A DNA stretch of 64,000 nucleotides, from assembly GCA_003343905.1 (NCBI GenBank), contig QAKI01000043.1, positions 18,569 through 82,568 of the forward strand. Reading direction: 5' to 3'. The stretch is from Subdoligranulum variabile. GTDB taxonomy: Bacteria > Bacillota > Clostridia > Oscillospirales > Ruminococcaceae. The position numbers were made by a program, and so were the translations under genes. Below the pieces are notes generated by a model that had not been told where the DNA came from, searched no databases, and worked only from the letters and a program-made list of their open reading frames with translations. Each line of letters begins with the position of its first letter. Within the stretch, counting starts at the first letter, position 1. Shown here piece after piece: positions 26,537 through 34,822 of the stretch.

Positions 26537-27676
26537 ATGTCGTCTTATGTACAGCGCCTGCGGGGGCGGCTGGCCGCGCGCCCATCCCTGGATGTGCCGT
26601 TCCTGGCATTGCTGCTGGTCCTGCTTTGTTACGGGCTTATCATGCTGTTTTCGGCCGGGTATGCGGTGGCGCTCTACCGCCGCGGCGATGCCTACACCTA
26701 CATCCGGCCCCAGCTTCTGTTCGCGGTGCTGGGGGTGGCGGCCATGTACGCCGCCAGCCTGATCGACTACCATATCTGGCATAAGCTGGCCTGGCCGCTG
26801 ATGGGCATTTCTCTGGTGCTGCTGGTCGTGGTGCTGTTCATGCCGGAATATAACGGCTGCAAACGCTGGATCGTGATTCCGGGCCTGGGCACCCTGCAGC
26901 CCAGCGAGATCGCCAAATTCTCGGTGGTGCTGGTATTTTCCCACATCATATCGCTCAACCACGACCGCATGAAGAACTTTTCCACCGGGGTGCTGCCCTT
27001 CGGGCTGATCCTGGGCGTGGTGGCGGTGCTTATGCTGCTGGAACCGCACCTGTCCGGCACGCTGCTGATCCTGTCCATCGGCGCGGTGCTCATGTTCGTG
27101 GGCGGCACCGGGCTCAAATGGTTCGGCATCGCCGGGGGCCTGGGGGTGGGGGCCATCGCCGCGGCCATCATCGCCCTGCCGGAACTGGTACCCTACGCCA
27201 CCGACCGTCTGGCTTCCTGGCAGGACCCCTTCGCGGACCCGCTGGGGGAGGGGCACCAGACCATCCAGAGCCTGTATGCCATCGCATCCGGCGGGCTGAC
27301 GGGGTTGGGGCTGGGCAACAGCCGCCAGAAGTACCTCTATGTGCCGGAGCCGCAGAACGACTTCATCTTCTCGATCTTATGCGAGGAACTGGGTTTTGTG
27401 GGCGCGGCGCTGGTGGTGCTGCTGTTTTTGCTGCTGCTGTTGCGCGGCATCTCCATCGCCGTGCGCGCGCGGGATAAGTTCGGCGCGCTGCTGGTGGTGG
27501 GCTTTGTGGTGCAGGTGGTGCTGCAGGCCGTGCTGAACATCGCGGTGGTCACCAACACCATCCCCAATACCGGCATCAGCCTGCCATTTTTTTCCTCCGG
27601 CGGCACCAGTCTGATGATGCTTTTGGGCGAAATGGGCATTGTACTGTCGGTTTCCCGCCAGGCGGACATGGTATAG
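26537..27676 (+). CDS. ftsW: FtsW/SpoVE-type peptidoglycan glycosyltransferase (SEDS)
   Basis: The 379-residue protein has about ten membrane spans and the SEDS motifs KRWIVIPGLGTLQPSEIAK (about 115-133), LEPHLSGTLLI, SRQKYLYVPEPQNDFIFSIL (about 260-279) and NTGISLPFFSSGGTS near the end. These enzymes polymerise lipid II at the septum. The longer frame from 26471 reads through the hairpin, so I use the ATG at 26537. FtsW and RodA are hard to separate by sequence; the NTGISLPFFSSGGTS ending favours FtsW/SpoVE. Confidence 0.9.
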   Translation: MSSYVQRLRGRLAARPSLDVPFLALLLVLLCYGLIMLFSAGYAVALYRRGDAYTYIRPQLLFAVLGVAAMYAASLIDYHIWHKLAWPLMGISLVLLVVVLFMPEYNGCKRWIVIPGLGTLQPSEIAKFSVVLVFSHIISLNHDRMKNFSTGVLPFGLILGVVAVLMLLEPHLSGTLLILSIGAVLMFVGGTGLKWFGIAGGLGVGAIAAAIIALPELVPYATDRLASWQDPFADPLGEGHQTIQSLYAIASGGLTGLGLGNSRQKYLYVPEPQNDFIFSILCEELGFVGAALVVLLFLLLLLRGISIAVRARDKFGALLVVGFVVQVVLQAVLNIAVVTNTIPNTGISLPFFSSGGTSLMMLLGEMGIVLSVSRQADMV

Positions 27677-27714
27677 CGGCGGACAAATTCCGACAAAATT
27701 TCACAGGGCTGCGG

Positions 27715-27743
27715 TTGAAACCCGCGGCCTTTTGCCGTATAAT
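27715..27743 (+). promoter_or_regulatory. promoter of the membrane protein/LCP operon
   Basis: TTGAAA (27715-27720) and a perfect TATAAT (27738-27743) are exactly 17 bp apart, 37 bp before the GTG start of the next gene. Confidence 0.85.
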
Positions 27744-27779
27744 AGAACAGTATTTGAAAAAATGGACGGAGGTGGGGAC

Positions 27780-29108
27780 GTGCAGGCTGCCAAAAGCCGG
27801 AAGCAGCCCTTTGCGCTGCGGGCGCTGGCGGTGTTCGGCGTCACGCTGGGGCTGCTGTTTTTGTTGCTGCTGGGGGCCTGCGCGCTGCCCGGCGGGCCGG
27901 TGCGGGCGCACCTGGCCGATTCGGCCCGCACCATCCAGCAGGAGGGGCTGTACCCCGCGTACTTCGGTTTCAAGCTGTTCCAGATGGACAACTACACCGA
28001 CACCCTGATGCTGATGGAGGCGGCCACCGCCGACGAGACCGGCCCGCTGATGGCCATGATGACCAACACCGTCTACAATGTGGATAACTTCGAGACGCTG
28101 GGGGACGATCTGGCCGCCTACCTGGAAGCCCGCGCAAGCGGCGACCCCGCCGCGGTGCAGGCCGCCGGGCTGGAGCCGTTCTCCTACGCGCGGTACTGGC
28201 ACGGGTATCTGATCTGGCTGCGGCCGCTGCTCTGCCTGATGCCCTACACCGGGGTGCGGGCGGTGCAGTATGTGGCGCTGTTTGCGCTGCTGGCCGCCGT
28301 GCTGGTGCTGCTGCGCCGCCGCTGCGGCAGGCCCGCGGCCGTATGGTTCGCAGTCAGCCAGTTGTTGGTCACGGTGTTCTGGGTGCCCCACCAGATCCAG
28401 TATTTCACCTGCTTCGCGCTGGCCTATGCCGGCTGCGTCTGGGTGCTGGCAAAGCCCCGCCGCAGCGACGCGCTCTGCCTGTGCCTGGTGGCGCTGGGCG
28501 TGGCCACGGCTTTCTGCGACCTGCTGGTGACCCCGGTGCTCACGCTGGGGCTGCCCATGGCCTGCTGGCTGCTGCAGCCGCAGCAGCGGCTGCGCGCCGG
28601 GGGCCGCCAGTGCGCGCTGTGCGTGGGCGGATGCCTGTGCTGGGGCGTCGGCTACGGCTTGTGCTGGGCCGCCAAGTGGGTGCTGGCCGCCCTGATCACC
28701 GGGCAGAACGTGATCGCCGACGCGCTGCATCAGATCGGCGTGCGCACGGCGGCGGATACCTGGCACGGCATGACGCTGACCTGGGGGAACATCTTCCGCT
28801 TCGTGTACGACACATTGCAGGGGCGGGGGCTGTTCTGGCCGCTGGTCGTGGCGGCGGTGCTGGCCGTCGCGCTCTTTGTGTGCTGCCTGCGCAGCCGCGC
28901 GGCGCTGGTCCGCGCGCTGCCGCTGGGCTTTGCGGCGGTGCTGCCGCTGCTGTGGTTTGCGGCGCTGCGGGCGCACAGCATCCAGCACGGCTGGTTCACC
29001 TGGCGCGCGCTGGGGCTCACACTGTTTGCGGGCATGGCCTTTGTGTATTATGCCTGTGATCCTCGCACGGCGCTGCGCCGTTTGAAACAAAAAGGGAAAC
29101 GTATATGA
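27780..29108 (+). CDS. multipass membrane protein of unknown function
   Basis: The 442-residue protein has an N-terminal membrane segment (about 15-35), a soluble extracytoplasmic loop (about 40-140, with the YFGFKLFQMDNYTDTLML region) and then about seven further hydrophobic spans. The layout of one span, a large external loop and a bundle of spans is seen in some glycan-modifying membrane proteins, but I recognise no family motif. The GTG at 27780 has GGAGG 7 bp upstream. Its stop overlaps the LCP start by ATGA, so the two are translationally coupled. Confidence 0.75.
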   Translation: MQAAKSRKQPFALRALAVFGVTLGLLFLLLLGACALPGGPVRAHLADSARTIQQEGLYPAYFGFKLFQMDNYTDTLMLMEAATADETGPLMAMMTNTVYNVDNFETLGDDLAAYLEARASGDPAAVQAAGLEPFSYARYWHGYLIWLRPLLCLMPYTGVRAVQYVALFALLAAVLVLLRRRCGRPAAVWFAVSQLLVTVFWVPHQIQYFTCFALAYAGCVWVLAKPRRSDALCLCLVALGVATAFCDLLVTPVLTLGLPMACWLLQPQQRLRAGGRQCALCVGGCLCWGVGYGLCWAAKWVLAALITGQNVIADALHQIGVRTAADTWHGMTLTWGNIFRFVYDTLQGRGLFWPLVVAAVLAVALFVCCLRSRAALVRALPLGFAAVLPLLWFAALRAHSIQHGWFTWRALGLTLFAGMAFVYYACDPRTALRRLKQKGKRI

Positions 29109-31504
29109 ACACGACGGAAGAAAAAACCAAAACCACCACACAGCCCCAGGCGGACGAACCGAAGCCGCCGCGCAAAAAGCTGCCCCGCTGGGCCAAGATC
29201 CTGCTGGGCGTGGCCGTGGTGCTGCTGGCGCTGGGCGCCATGGCGGCGCTGTACGTCAACGGCAAGCTGGACCTGCTGCAGTATGATGACGGCAGCATCA
29301 GCGAAGTGGGCAGTATCGACGCGGGCGAGGACCAGGACCTGGACGCCACGGGCTTGGTACATAACGACGAGGAGATGGAGATGCCCGAGGGCAGCCCCTT
29401 TGCGGATGAGGACGTGCTCAACATCCTGCTGATCGGCACCGACGAGCGCACCGAGGCCGTCAACGACGCCGACGCCTTCACCCATCTGAACCAGCTTGAC
29501 GGCACCGAGGACACCACGGAATTCAGCGCGGACGCCCGTGCCGACACGCTGATCCTCGTTTCGTTGAATATCAAGGAGGACACCATCAAGCTGGTGTCCA
29601 TCGAGCGCGGCACCGGCGTGCCGATTTTGCTCGACGGGTACGAGGGCCAGTACGACTGGATCACCCATACCTTCCGCTACGGCGGCCCCAAGCTGACGAT
29701 GGACACCGTCGAGGACTGCTTCAACATCCAGGTGGACCATTATGTGCGCGTGAACTTCAACTCCTTCGTGCAGATCGTGGACGCCGTGGGCGGCGTGGAC
29801 ATCGAGATCACCGACATGGAAGCCAAGGCCCTCAACTGGGAGGTGCCTTCCAACTCCATGCTGATCGTCGACAAGGTGGAACCGGGCCTCAACCATTTCG
29901 ACGGCTACACGGCGTTGCAGTATGCCCGCCTGCGCAAGATCGACAACGACTGGAAACGCATCGAGCGCCAGCGCACCGTCATTGCGGCGGTGCTGGATCA
30001 GGTCCGCAACGCCAGCGTGGCGGACCTGGACAATCTGCTCAACACCGTGCTGCCGCTGGTGCAGACCAACTTCACCAAATCCGAGATCGCGGCCCTGCTG
30101 GTACAGCTTCCGGGCTTCCTGGGGGCGGAGATCGAACAGCTCTCGATGCCGCTGCAGGGGACTTACGGCGTGCGCACCGATATGGACGACCGCCTGATGT
30201 ACGACCCCGACTGGACGGTGAACGTCAAGGCGCTGCAGGACTTCCTGTATAACGGCGAGAGCGCCGAGGAAGTGATCGCCGCCACGCCCGAAACGGCTGC
30301 GGCGGAGGAAGAACAGGCCGAAGATAAGCAGGATACCGGCGAGGATCCGGCGGAGGAAGATTCCGCCTGGGACCGCGAGAGCGACCCGGCGGAAAGCTAC
30401 ATCCGCCAGAATATGCACACGGTGGACCTGGAATATCCGCTGGATACCAGCGATTTTGGCAGCAGCGACTACCGGCTGTTTATGGCCGGGCTGGGCGGCG
30501 GCCGTAACGCCGACGTGCAGGGCACGCTGACGCAGTATCTGGCCGGGCAGGGCGTGCGTGTGCTGGCCGTGCCCGACGGCGCGGCCGCAGGCATCCTGCT
30601 GGACCGCTATCTCCAGACCGGGGACACGCTGGCGCTGGAACGCTACCTGCTGACCCACCCCGCCGCCGACCGCGCCAAGCTGCGCACCATGTGGCAGGAC
30701 CTTTACGCCTGGTATCCGGGCGGGCTCCGGGCTGTGGGCCTGGGCGAGGATCGCAGCGCCGCCGTGGTGGGCTACGCCGTCAGGGACCTGACGGAACAGG
30801 CCACCGGCATGGCCGACAGCGAGATCTACACCGTGGTGGACGGCATGCAGGACAGCAACTTCCGCAATGTGCTGTACTGGTTTGAGCGCGGCATGAAGTC
30901 TGCGCCCGAACAGATGGAAGCCTACTTTGGGGACGTGTACCCGCTGGCGCTGCGGCTCTATCAGGGCATGACCGGCGCGGTGGATACCGGCGACGCCGGG
31001 GACCTGGTGGCCTACGACCTGCAGCAGGCGCTGGAAACCTACCCCGACGACCAGATCCTGGCCTTTGTGGATGGGGAACAGTCGCTCCAGACCGAGGGCA
31101 GCCTGGCCGCGCGGATGGCGCAGTTCCTGGACGAACAGGACGACGCGGAAGAAACCGCGGAAGAGGACGGCAGCGACGCTTCTGCCTGGGCGCCCGAAGC
31201 GCCCGAGGGCGTCTGCTCCATCGGCGTGCTGTACGGCCAGTGGGGCTTTGACACTACCTTTACGGCGGATGACCCCGACACCTGCTGGAACAGCGAGGCG
31301 CTGAGCAGTTGGCTGGGCGAGTACATCACCCCCGGCTGGGACGTGCTGCTGGCGCTGGACGGCGAGGACTGCCCCTTTGACGAGGGGGACGCCCTGGTGA
31401 CCGGGAACGTGCCCGCCGAGGACGTGGCCCAAAAGCTGCTGATCCTCAACGAAAACAACATCGTGTACACCGGCACGCCGGAAAGCGCGGAAGCCGCTTC
31501 CTGA
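29105..31504 (+). CDS. LCP (LytR-CpsA-Psr) protein with an extra erythromycin-esterase-like C-terminal region
   Basis: The 799-residue protein has a cytosolic tail, one membrane segment (about 32-50) and an external LCP domain (about 100-300) with ILLIGTDER, ARADTLILVSL, IERGTGVPI and QYARLRKIDNDWKRIERQR. LCP enzymes attach lipid-linked glycans to peptidoglycan. After an acidic linker (about 390-435), residues 450-795 form a second domain whose start, YRLFMAGLGGGRNADVQ with VRVLAVPDG and LQTGDTLALERYL, follows the pattern of erythromycin-esterase/TraB-like folds, but the usual ESHG and glutamate positions are lost. A binding rather than catalytic role is inferred. Confidence 0.8.
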   Translation: MNTTEEKTKTTTQPQADEPKPPRKKLPRWAKILLGVAVVLLALGAMAALYVNGKLDLLQYDDGSISEVGSIDAGEDQDLDATGLVHNDEEMEMPEGSPFADEDVLNILLIGTDERTEAVNDADAFTHLNQLDGTEDTTEFSADARADTLILVSLNIKEDTIKLVSIERGTGVPILLDGYEGQYDWITHTFRYGGPKLTMDTVEDCFNIQVDHYVRVNFNSFVQIVDAVGGVDIEITDMEAKALNWEVPSNSMLIVDKVEPGLNHFDGYTALQYARLRKIDNDWKRIERQRTVIAAVLDQVRNASVADLDNLLNTVLPLVQTNFTKSEIAALLVQLPGFLGAEIEQLSMPLQGTYGVRTDMDDRLMYDPDWTVNVKALQDFLYNGESAEEVIAATPETAAAEEEQAEDKQDTGEDPAEEDSAWDRESDPAESYIRQNMHTVDLEYPLDTSDFGSSDYRLFMAGLGGGRNADVQGTLTQYLAGQGVRVLAVPDGAAAGILLDRYLQTGDTLALERYLLTHPAADRAKLRTMWQDLYAWYPGGLRAVGLGEDRSAAVVGYAVRDLTEQATGMADSEIYTVVDGMQDSNFRNVLYWFERGMKSAPEQMEAYFGDVYPLALRLYQGMTGAVDTGDAGDLVAYDLQQALETYPDDQILAFVDGEQSLQTEGSLAARMAQFLDEQDDAEETAEEDGSDASAWAPEAPEGVCSIGVLYGQWGFDTTFTADDPDTCWNSEALSSWLGEYITPGWDVLLALDGEDCPFDEGDALVTGNVPAEDVAQKLLILNENNIVYTGTPESAEAAS

Positions 31505-31521
31505 AAAAATACAAAAAGCCG

Positions 31522-31550
31522 TTGACAAACCGGCGGCAATGTGGTATAAA
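31522..31550 (+). promoter_or_regulatory. promoter of the T-box/trpXYZ transcript
   Basis: TTGACA (31522-31527) and TATAAA (31545-31550) are separated by 17 bp. The predicted start near 31557 fits the 5' end of the T-box leader. Confidence 0.9.
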
Positions 31551-31556
31551 TGCTCT

Positions 31557-31843
31557 AAACCAATGAAGCGAAAGTAAAACCGCAAGCGCGACCAAAGAGA
31601 GTCCCCGGCAGCTGGGAAGGGGATGTAAAGCGGGGCGGCACAATGGTTCGCAGAGGGCACGGGGAACGGGCGCAGGCCCCAGTATCCGCTGACGGAAGCC
31701 TCCGTTACAGGGCAGGGGAATGTTGGTTCCCTACAGAGTGGCCGCGGCAGCGTATCTGCGCGGCAAGCAAGGTGGCACCACAGATCGAATTTGTATCTGC
31801 CCTTGCACAGAAGTTTTTTCTGTGCAGGGGCAGTTTTGTTTTT
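31557..31843 (+). promoter_or_regulatory. T-box riboswitch, tryptophan-specific
   Basis: The leader has a stem I closed by GCGAA and TTCGC with an AGTA loop motif and an AGAGAG element. The specifier position just before TTCGC is TGG (31644-31646), the tryptophan codon. The T-box core AAGGTGGCACCA lies at 31769-31780; its TGGC bulge is complementary to GCCA, matching the G discriminator of bacterial tRNA-Trp. A terminator hairpin (31797-31833) with a T-run to 31843 follows. Uncharged tRNA-Trp should favour the antiterminator and switch on the transporter genes. Confidence 0.95.
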
Positions 31844-31873
31844 CCCGCACAGAACGATTTGCCGGGAGGGGAC

Positions 31874-31924
31874 ATGATGAAAACGATCCTGCTGAAAGAA
31901 CGATGGCGAGGCTCGCAGAACTGA
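31874..31924 (+). CDS. possible 16-residue leader peptide
   Basis: Between the T-box terminator and trpX lies a short frame, MMKTILLKERWRGSQN, with a strong GGGAGGGG site 2-9 bp upstream and one tryptophan codon near its end. A GC-rich imperfect hairpin and the trpX ribosome site (AAAGGAG) follow. It may be a translated leader adding a second layer of tryptophan control, or chance. Confidence 0.35.
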   Translation: MMKTILLKERWRGSQN

Positions 31925-31987
31925 CCGGGCCGGGGCCTTGCCCCACGGCCGCCCTCTATTTTACAAACGCAAAAAAGGAGCTGCCTT

Positions 31988-33010
31988 ATGAAAAAGTTGT
32001 TCGCTGTTCTGTCCGCCGCCGCCCTCATGACTTTCCTCGCCGCCTGCGGTTCCACCGCCGATACCGCCCCAGCGGACAGCGGCGCCGCGGCTGCCACTGC
32101 GGACGAAAATGCCGCCGACGGCGTGCGCATCGCCATCGTTCAGCAGATGGACCACGCCAGCCTGGACCAGATCCGCGCCGCCATCGAGGCGGAACTGGAC
32201 GCCGAAGCCGCCGACCAGGGCATCACCGTCGAATATGAGCTGTTCAACGGCCAGAACGACGCTACCATCCTGAACCAGATCGGCACCCAGATCATGGCCG
32301 ACGGCTACGACGCCGTGATCCCCATTGCCACGCTGGCCGCCCAGTGCATGGCGAACGCCGCCGCCGAGAGCGAGACCCCTGTGATCTATGCCGCCATCTC
32401 GGACCCGGCTGCCGCCGACCTGACCGATATTTCCTACGTCACCGGTACGTCCGACTATCTGGACACCGGCTTCGTGCTGGATATGATGTTCGCCGCCGAC
32501 CCCGATATCCAGACCGTCGGCCTGCTCTACTCCAACTCGGAGCCCAATTCCGAAGCCGCCATCGAAGCCGCCAAAGCCTACCTGGACGAAAAGGGCGTGG
32601 CCTATGTGGAAGCCACCGGCAACACCAGCGACGAAGTGCTGGCCGCGGCGGTCACGCTGGCCGACCAGGCGGACGCCGTCTTTACCCCTACGGACAACGT
32701 AGTCATGGCCGCGGCGGGCGCTGTTTCGGCCACCTTCACCGAGGCGGGCATCCCCTACTATACCGGGGCGGACAGCTTTGTGACCTCCGGCGCGCTGGCT
32801 ACCTGCGGCGTCAACTATGACGATCTGGGCGCGGCCACCGCCGACCTGGCGCTGGAAGTGCTGCAGACCGGCACGGTGCCCGAATACCAGATCGTGCCCG
32901 GCGGCATCGTTACCGTCAACACCGAGACCGCCGCGGCCCTGGGCATCGACCCCCATGTGTACGATGCGCTGGGCGGCCAACTGGTGGAAGTCACCACCGC
33001 CGCGGAATGA
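31988..33010 (+). CDS. trpX: TrpX-type ABC transporter substrate-binding lipoprotein
   Basis: The 340-residue protein has a lipoprotein signal, MKKLFAVLSAAALMTFLAAC, with the lipid-bearing cysteine at residue 20, then a PF04392-type substrate-binding domain with VRIAIVQQMDHASLDQI (about 46-62), TLAAQCMANA and FTPTDNVVMAAAGAV (about 235-249). Together with the permease and ATPase it forms a TrpXYZ-type importer. The tryptophan T-box in front is the best evidence for tryptophan or a precursor as substrate. Confidence 0.9.
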   Translation: MKKLFAVLSAAALMTFLAACGSTADTAPADSGAAAATADENAADGVRIAIVQQMDHASLDQIRAAIEAELDAEAADQGITVEYELFNGQNDATILNQIGTQIMADGYDAVIPIATLAAQCMANAAAESETPVIYAAISDPAAADLTDISYVTGTSDYLDTGFVLDMMFAADPDIQTVGLLYSNSEPNSEAAIEAAKAYLDEKGVAYVEATGNTSDEVLAAAVTLADQADAVFTPTDNVVMAAAGAVSATFTEAGIPYYTGADSFVTSGALATCGVNYDDLGAATADLALEVLQTGTVPEYQIVPGGIVTVNTETAAALGIDPHVYDALGGQLVEVTTAAE

Positions 33011-33054
33011 CCGCAGACTTCTGATCTTACCTGAAAGGCAGGCGACCACCCGCT

Positions 33055-33966
33055 ATGTTTTCACTTTCCATTTTGCAGAGCGCCCTGGAACTGGGGTGCA
33101 TCTATTCGCTGGTCGCGCTGGCGCTGTTTTTGAGCTTCCGCGTGCTCAACATCGCCGATATGACCACCGACGGCGCGTTCACGCTGGGCTGCGCGGTATC
33201 GGCCACCGCCGCGGTGGCCGGGCATCCGGTGCTGGGGCTGTTTTTGGCGATGATATCCGGCGCGGCTGCCGGCGCCGTCACCGCGCTGCTGCAAACGCGG
33301 CTGGGCGTGCCGTCCATCCTGGCGGGCATCGTCACCAACACGGGGCTGTACACGATCAATCTGGCCGTCATGGGCTTTTCTTCCAACGTGCCGATGCTCA
33401 AGACCGAGACCGTGTTCACGCTGCTGCAGGGCGTCATGGGCAAGGACTCCCCCTATAAGCTCGTCATTGCCGTTCTGGTGGCGGTGCTGGCCTGCGGCGC
33501 GCTGACACTCTTTCTGGGAACGCGGCTGGGGCTTTCCATCCGCGCCACCGGCGACAACCCCGCCATGGTGCGCGCTTCCTCCATCAACACGGCGTTCACG
33601 ATCCTGGTGGGGCTGTGCATCTCCAACAGCCTGACGGCCCTCTCCGGCGCGGTGCTGGCCCAGTACCAGCGCTCTGCCGATATCAACCTGGGCACCGGCA
33701 TGGTCGTCATCGGTCTGGCGTCCCTCATCATCGGTGAAACGCTGTTCGGCCGGGGCCGCATGGGGCTTAAGATCGCGGGGGCGGTGGCCGGTTCCATCCT
33801 GTACCGCTTCATCATCGCCATCGCGCTGCGGGCCAACTTCCCCTCGGAATGTCTGAAGCTGCTGTCCGCCGTGATCGTGGGGCTGGCCATCGCCGCGCCC
33901 ACCATCCGCAGCAAGGCGGCCTTTGCCAGCCGCCGCCGCGCAGCCAAACGGGAAGGGGGCCGCTGA
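33055..33966 (+). CDS. trpY: TrpY-type ABC transporter permease
   Basis: The 303-residue protein has eight or nine membrane spans and the branched-chain/TrpY-type permease pattern FRVLNIADMTTDGAFTLG (about 24-41) and GLASLIIGETLFGRGRMGLK (about 221-240). It is the membrane channel of the T-box-controlled importer. It starts 44 bp after trpX and ends one base before trpZ. Confidence 0.9.
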   Translation: MFSLSILQSALELGCIYSLVALALFLSFRVLNIADMTTDGAFTLGCAVSATAAVAGHPVLGLFLAMISGAAAGAVTALLQTRLGVPSILAGIVTNTGLYTINLAVMGFSSNVPMLKTETVFTLLQGVMGKDSPYKLVIAVLVAVLACGALTLFLGTRLGLSIRATGDNPAMVRASSINTAFTILVGLCISNSLTALSGAVLAQYQRSADINLGTGMVVIGLASLIIGETLFGRGRMGLKIAGAVAGSILYRFIIAIALRANFPSECLKLLSAVIVGLAIAAPTIRSKAAFASRRRAAKREGGR

Positions 33967-33967
33967 T

Positions 33968-34774
33968 ATGCTGGATCTTGTAAACGTGGGGAAAGTTTTC
34001 AACCCCGGCACCGTCAATGAAAAACAGGCCCTGACCGGGGTGGACCTCCATCTGGAAGCGGGCGACTTCGCCACCATCGTGGGCTCCAACGGCGCGGGCA
34101 AATCCACGCTGTTCAACGCCATCGCGGGGGAATTTATCGCGGATACGGGCAGCATCACGCTGGACGGGCAGGACATCACCTTCCAGCCGGATTACCGCCG
34201 CTCCAAGGTCATCGGCCGGATGTTCCAGGACCCCCTGCGGGGGACGGCGCCCCATATGAGCATCGAAGAAAATCTGGCCCTGGCCTTCCTGCGGGCGTCC
34301 CGGCAGACTTCGCCGTTCTCCCGCATCACGAAGGCCGACCGCGCCCTCTTTGCCGAGAAGCTCTCGGCTCTGGGCCTGGGGCTGGAGGACCGCATGAAAC
34401 AGCCGGTGGGGCTGCTTTCGGGCGGGCAGCGGCAGGCCCTCACGCTGCTGATGGCCACGTTAGTCACCCCCAAACTGCTGCTGCTGGACGAACACACGGC
34501 GGCGCTGGACCCGGCCACGGCGGACAAAGTGCTGGAACTGACAAAGCAGATCGTGGCGGAAAACCACATCACCTGCCTGATGATCACCCACAATATGCAC
34601 GACGCCCTGACCCTGGGCAACCGCACGCTGATGATGGACCGGGGCCGCATCGTGCTGGATGTGGGCGGGGAAGAGCGGGCCCATATGGGCGTGAACGAAC
34701 TGCTGGAGCGGTTCGCGGCTAACGTGGGCCACGCGCTGGACAACGACCGCATCCTGCTCAGCAAAGACCAATGA
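33968..34774 (+). CDS. trpZ: TrpZ-type ABC transporter ATP-binding protein
   Basis: The 268-residue ATPase has Walker A GSNGAGKST (about 38-46), signature LLSGGQRQALTLLMA (about 151-165) and Walker B LLLLDEHTAALDP (about 173-185). It drives the TrpXY importer. The ATG at 33968 directly follows the permease stop, with GGGGG about 10 bp upstream inside the permease frame. A bidirectional terminator follows the stop. Confidence 0.92.
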   Translation: MLDLVNVGKVFNPGTVNEKQALTGVDLHLEAGDFATIVGSNGAGKSTLFNAIAGEFIADTGSITLDGQDITFQPDYRRSKVIGRMFQDPLRGTAPHMSIEENLALAFLRASRQTSPFSRITKADRALFAEKLSALGLGLEDRMKQPVGLLSGGQRQALTLLMATLVTPKLLLLDEHTAALDPATADKVLELTKQIVAENHITCLMITHNMHDALTLGNRTLMMDRGRIVLDVGGEERAHMGVNELLERFAANVGHALDNDRILLSKDQ

Positions 34775-34777
34775 TGC

Positions 34778-34811
34778 AAAAAGGGACCGCCCAGGGGGCG
34801 GTCCCTTTTTT
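34778..34811. terminator. bidirectional terminator between trpZ and apbE
   Basis: GGGACCGCC and GGGCGGTCCC arms around a CAGG loop are flanked by an A-run and a T-run, so the hairpin can end transcription from both sides. Confidence 0.92.
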
Positions 34812-34822
34812 ACATCGGTCTG

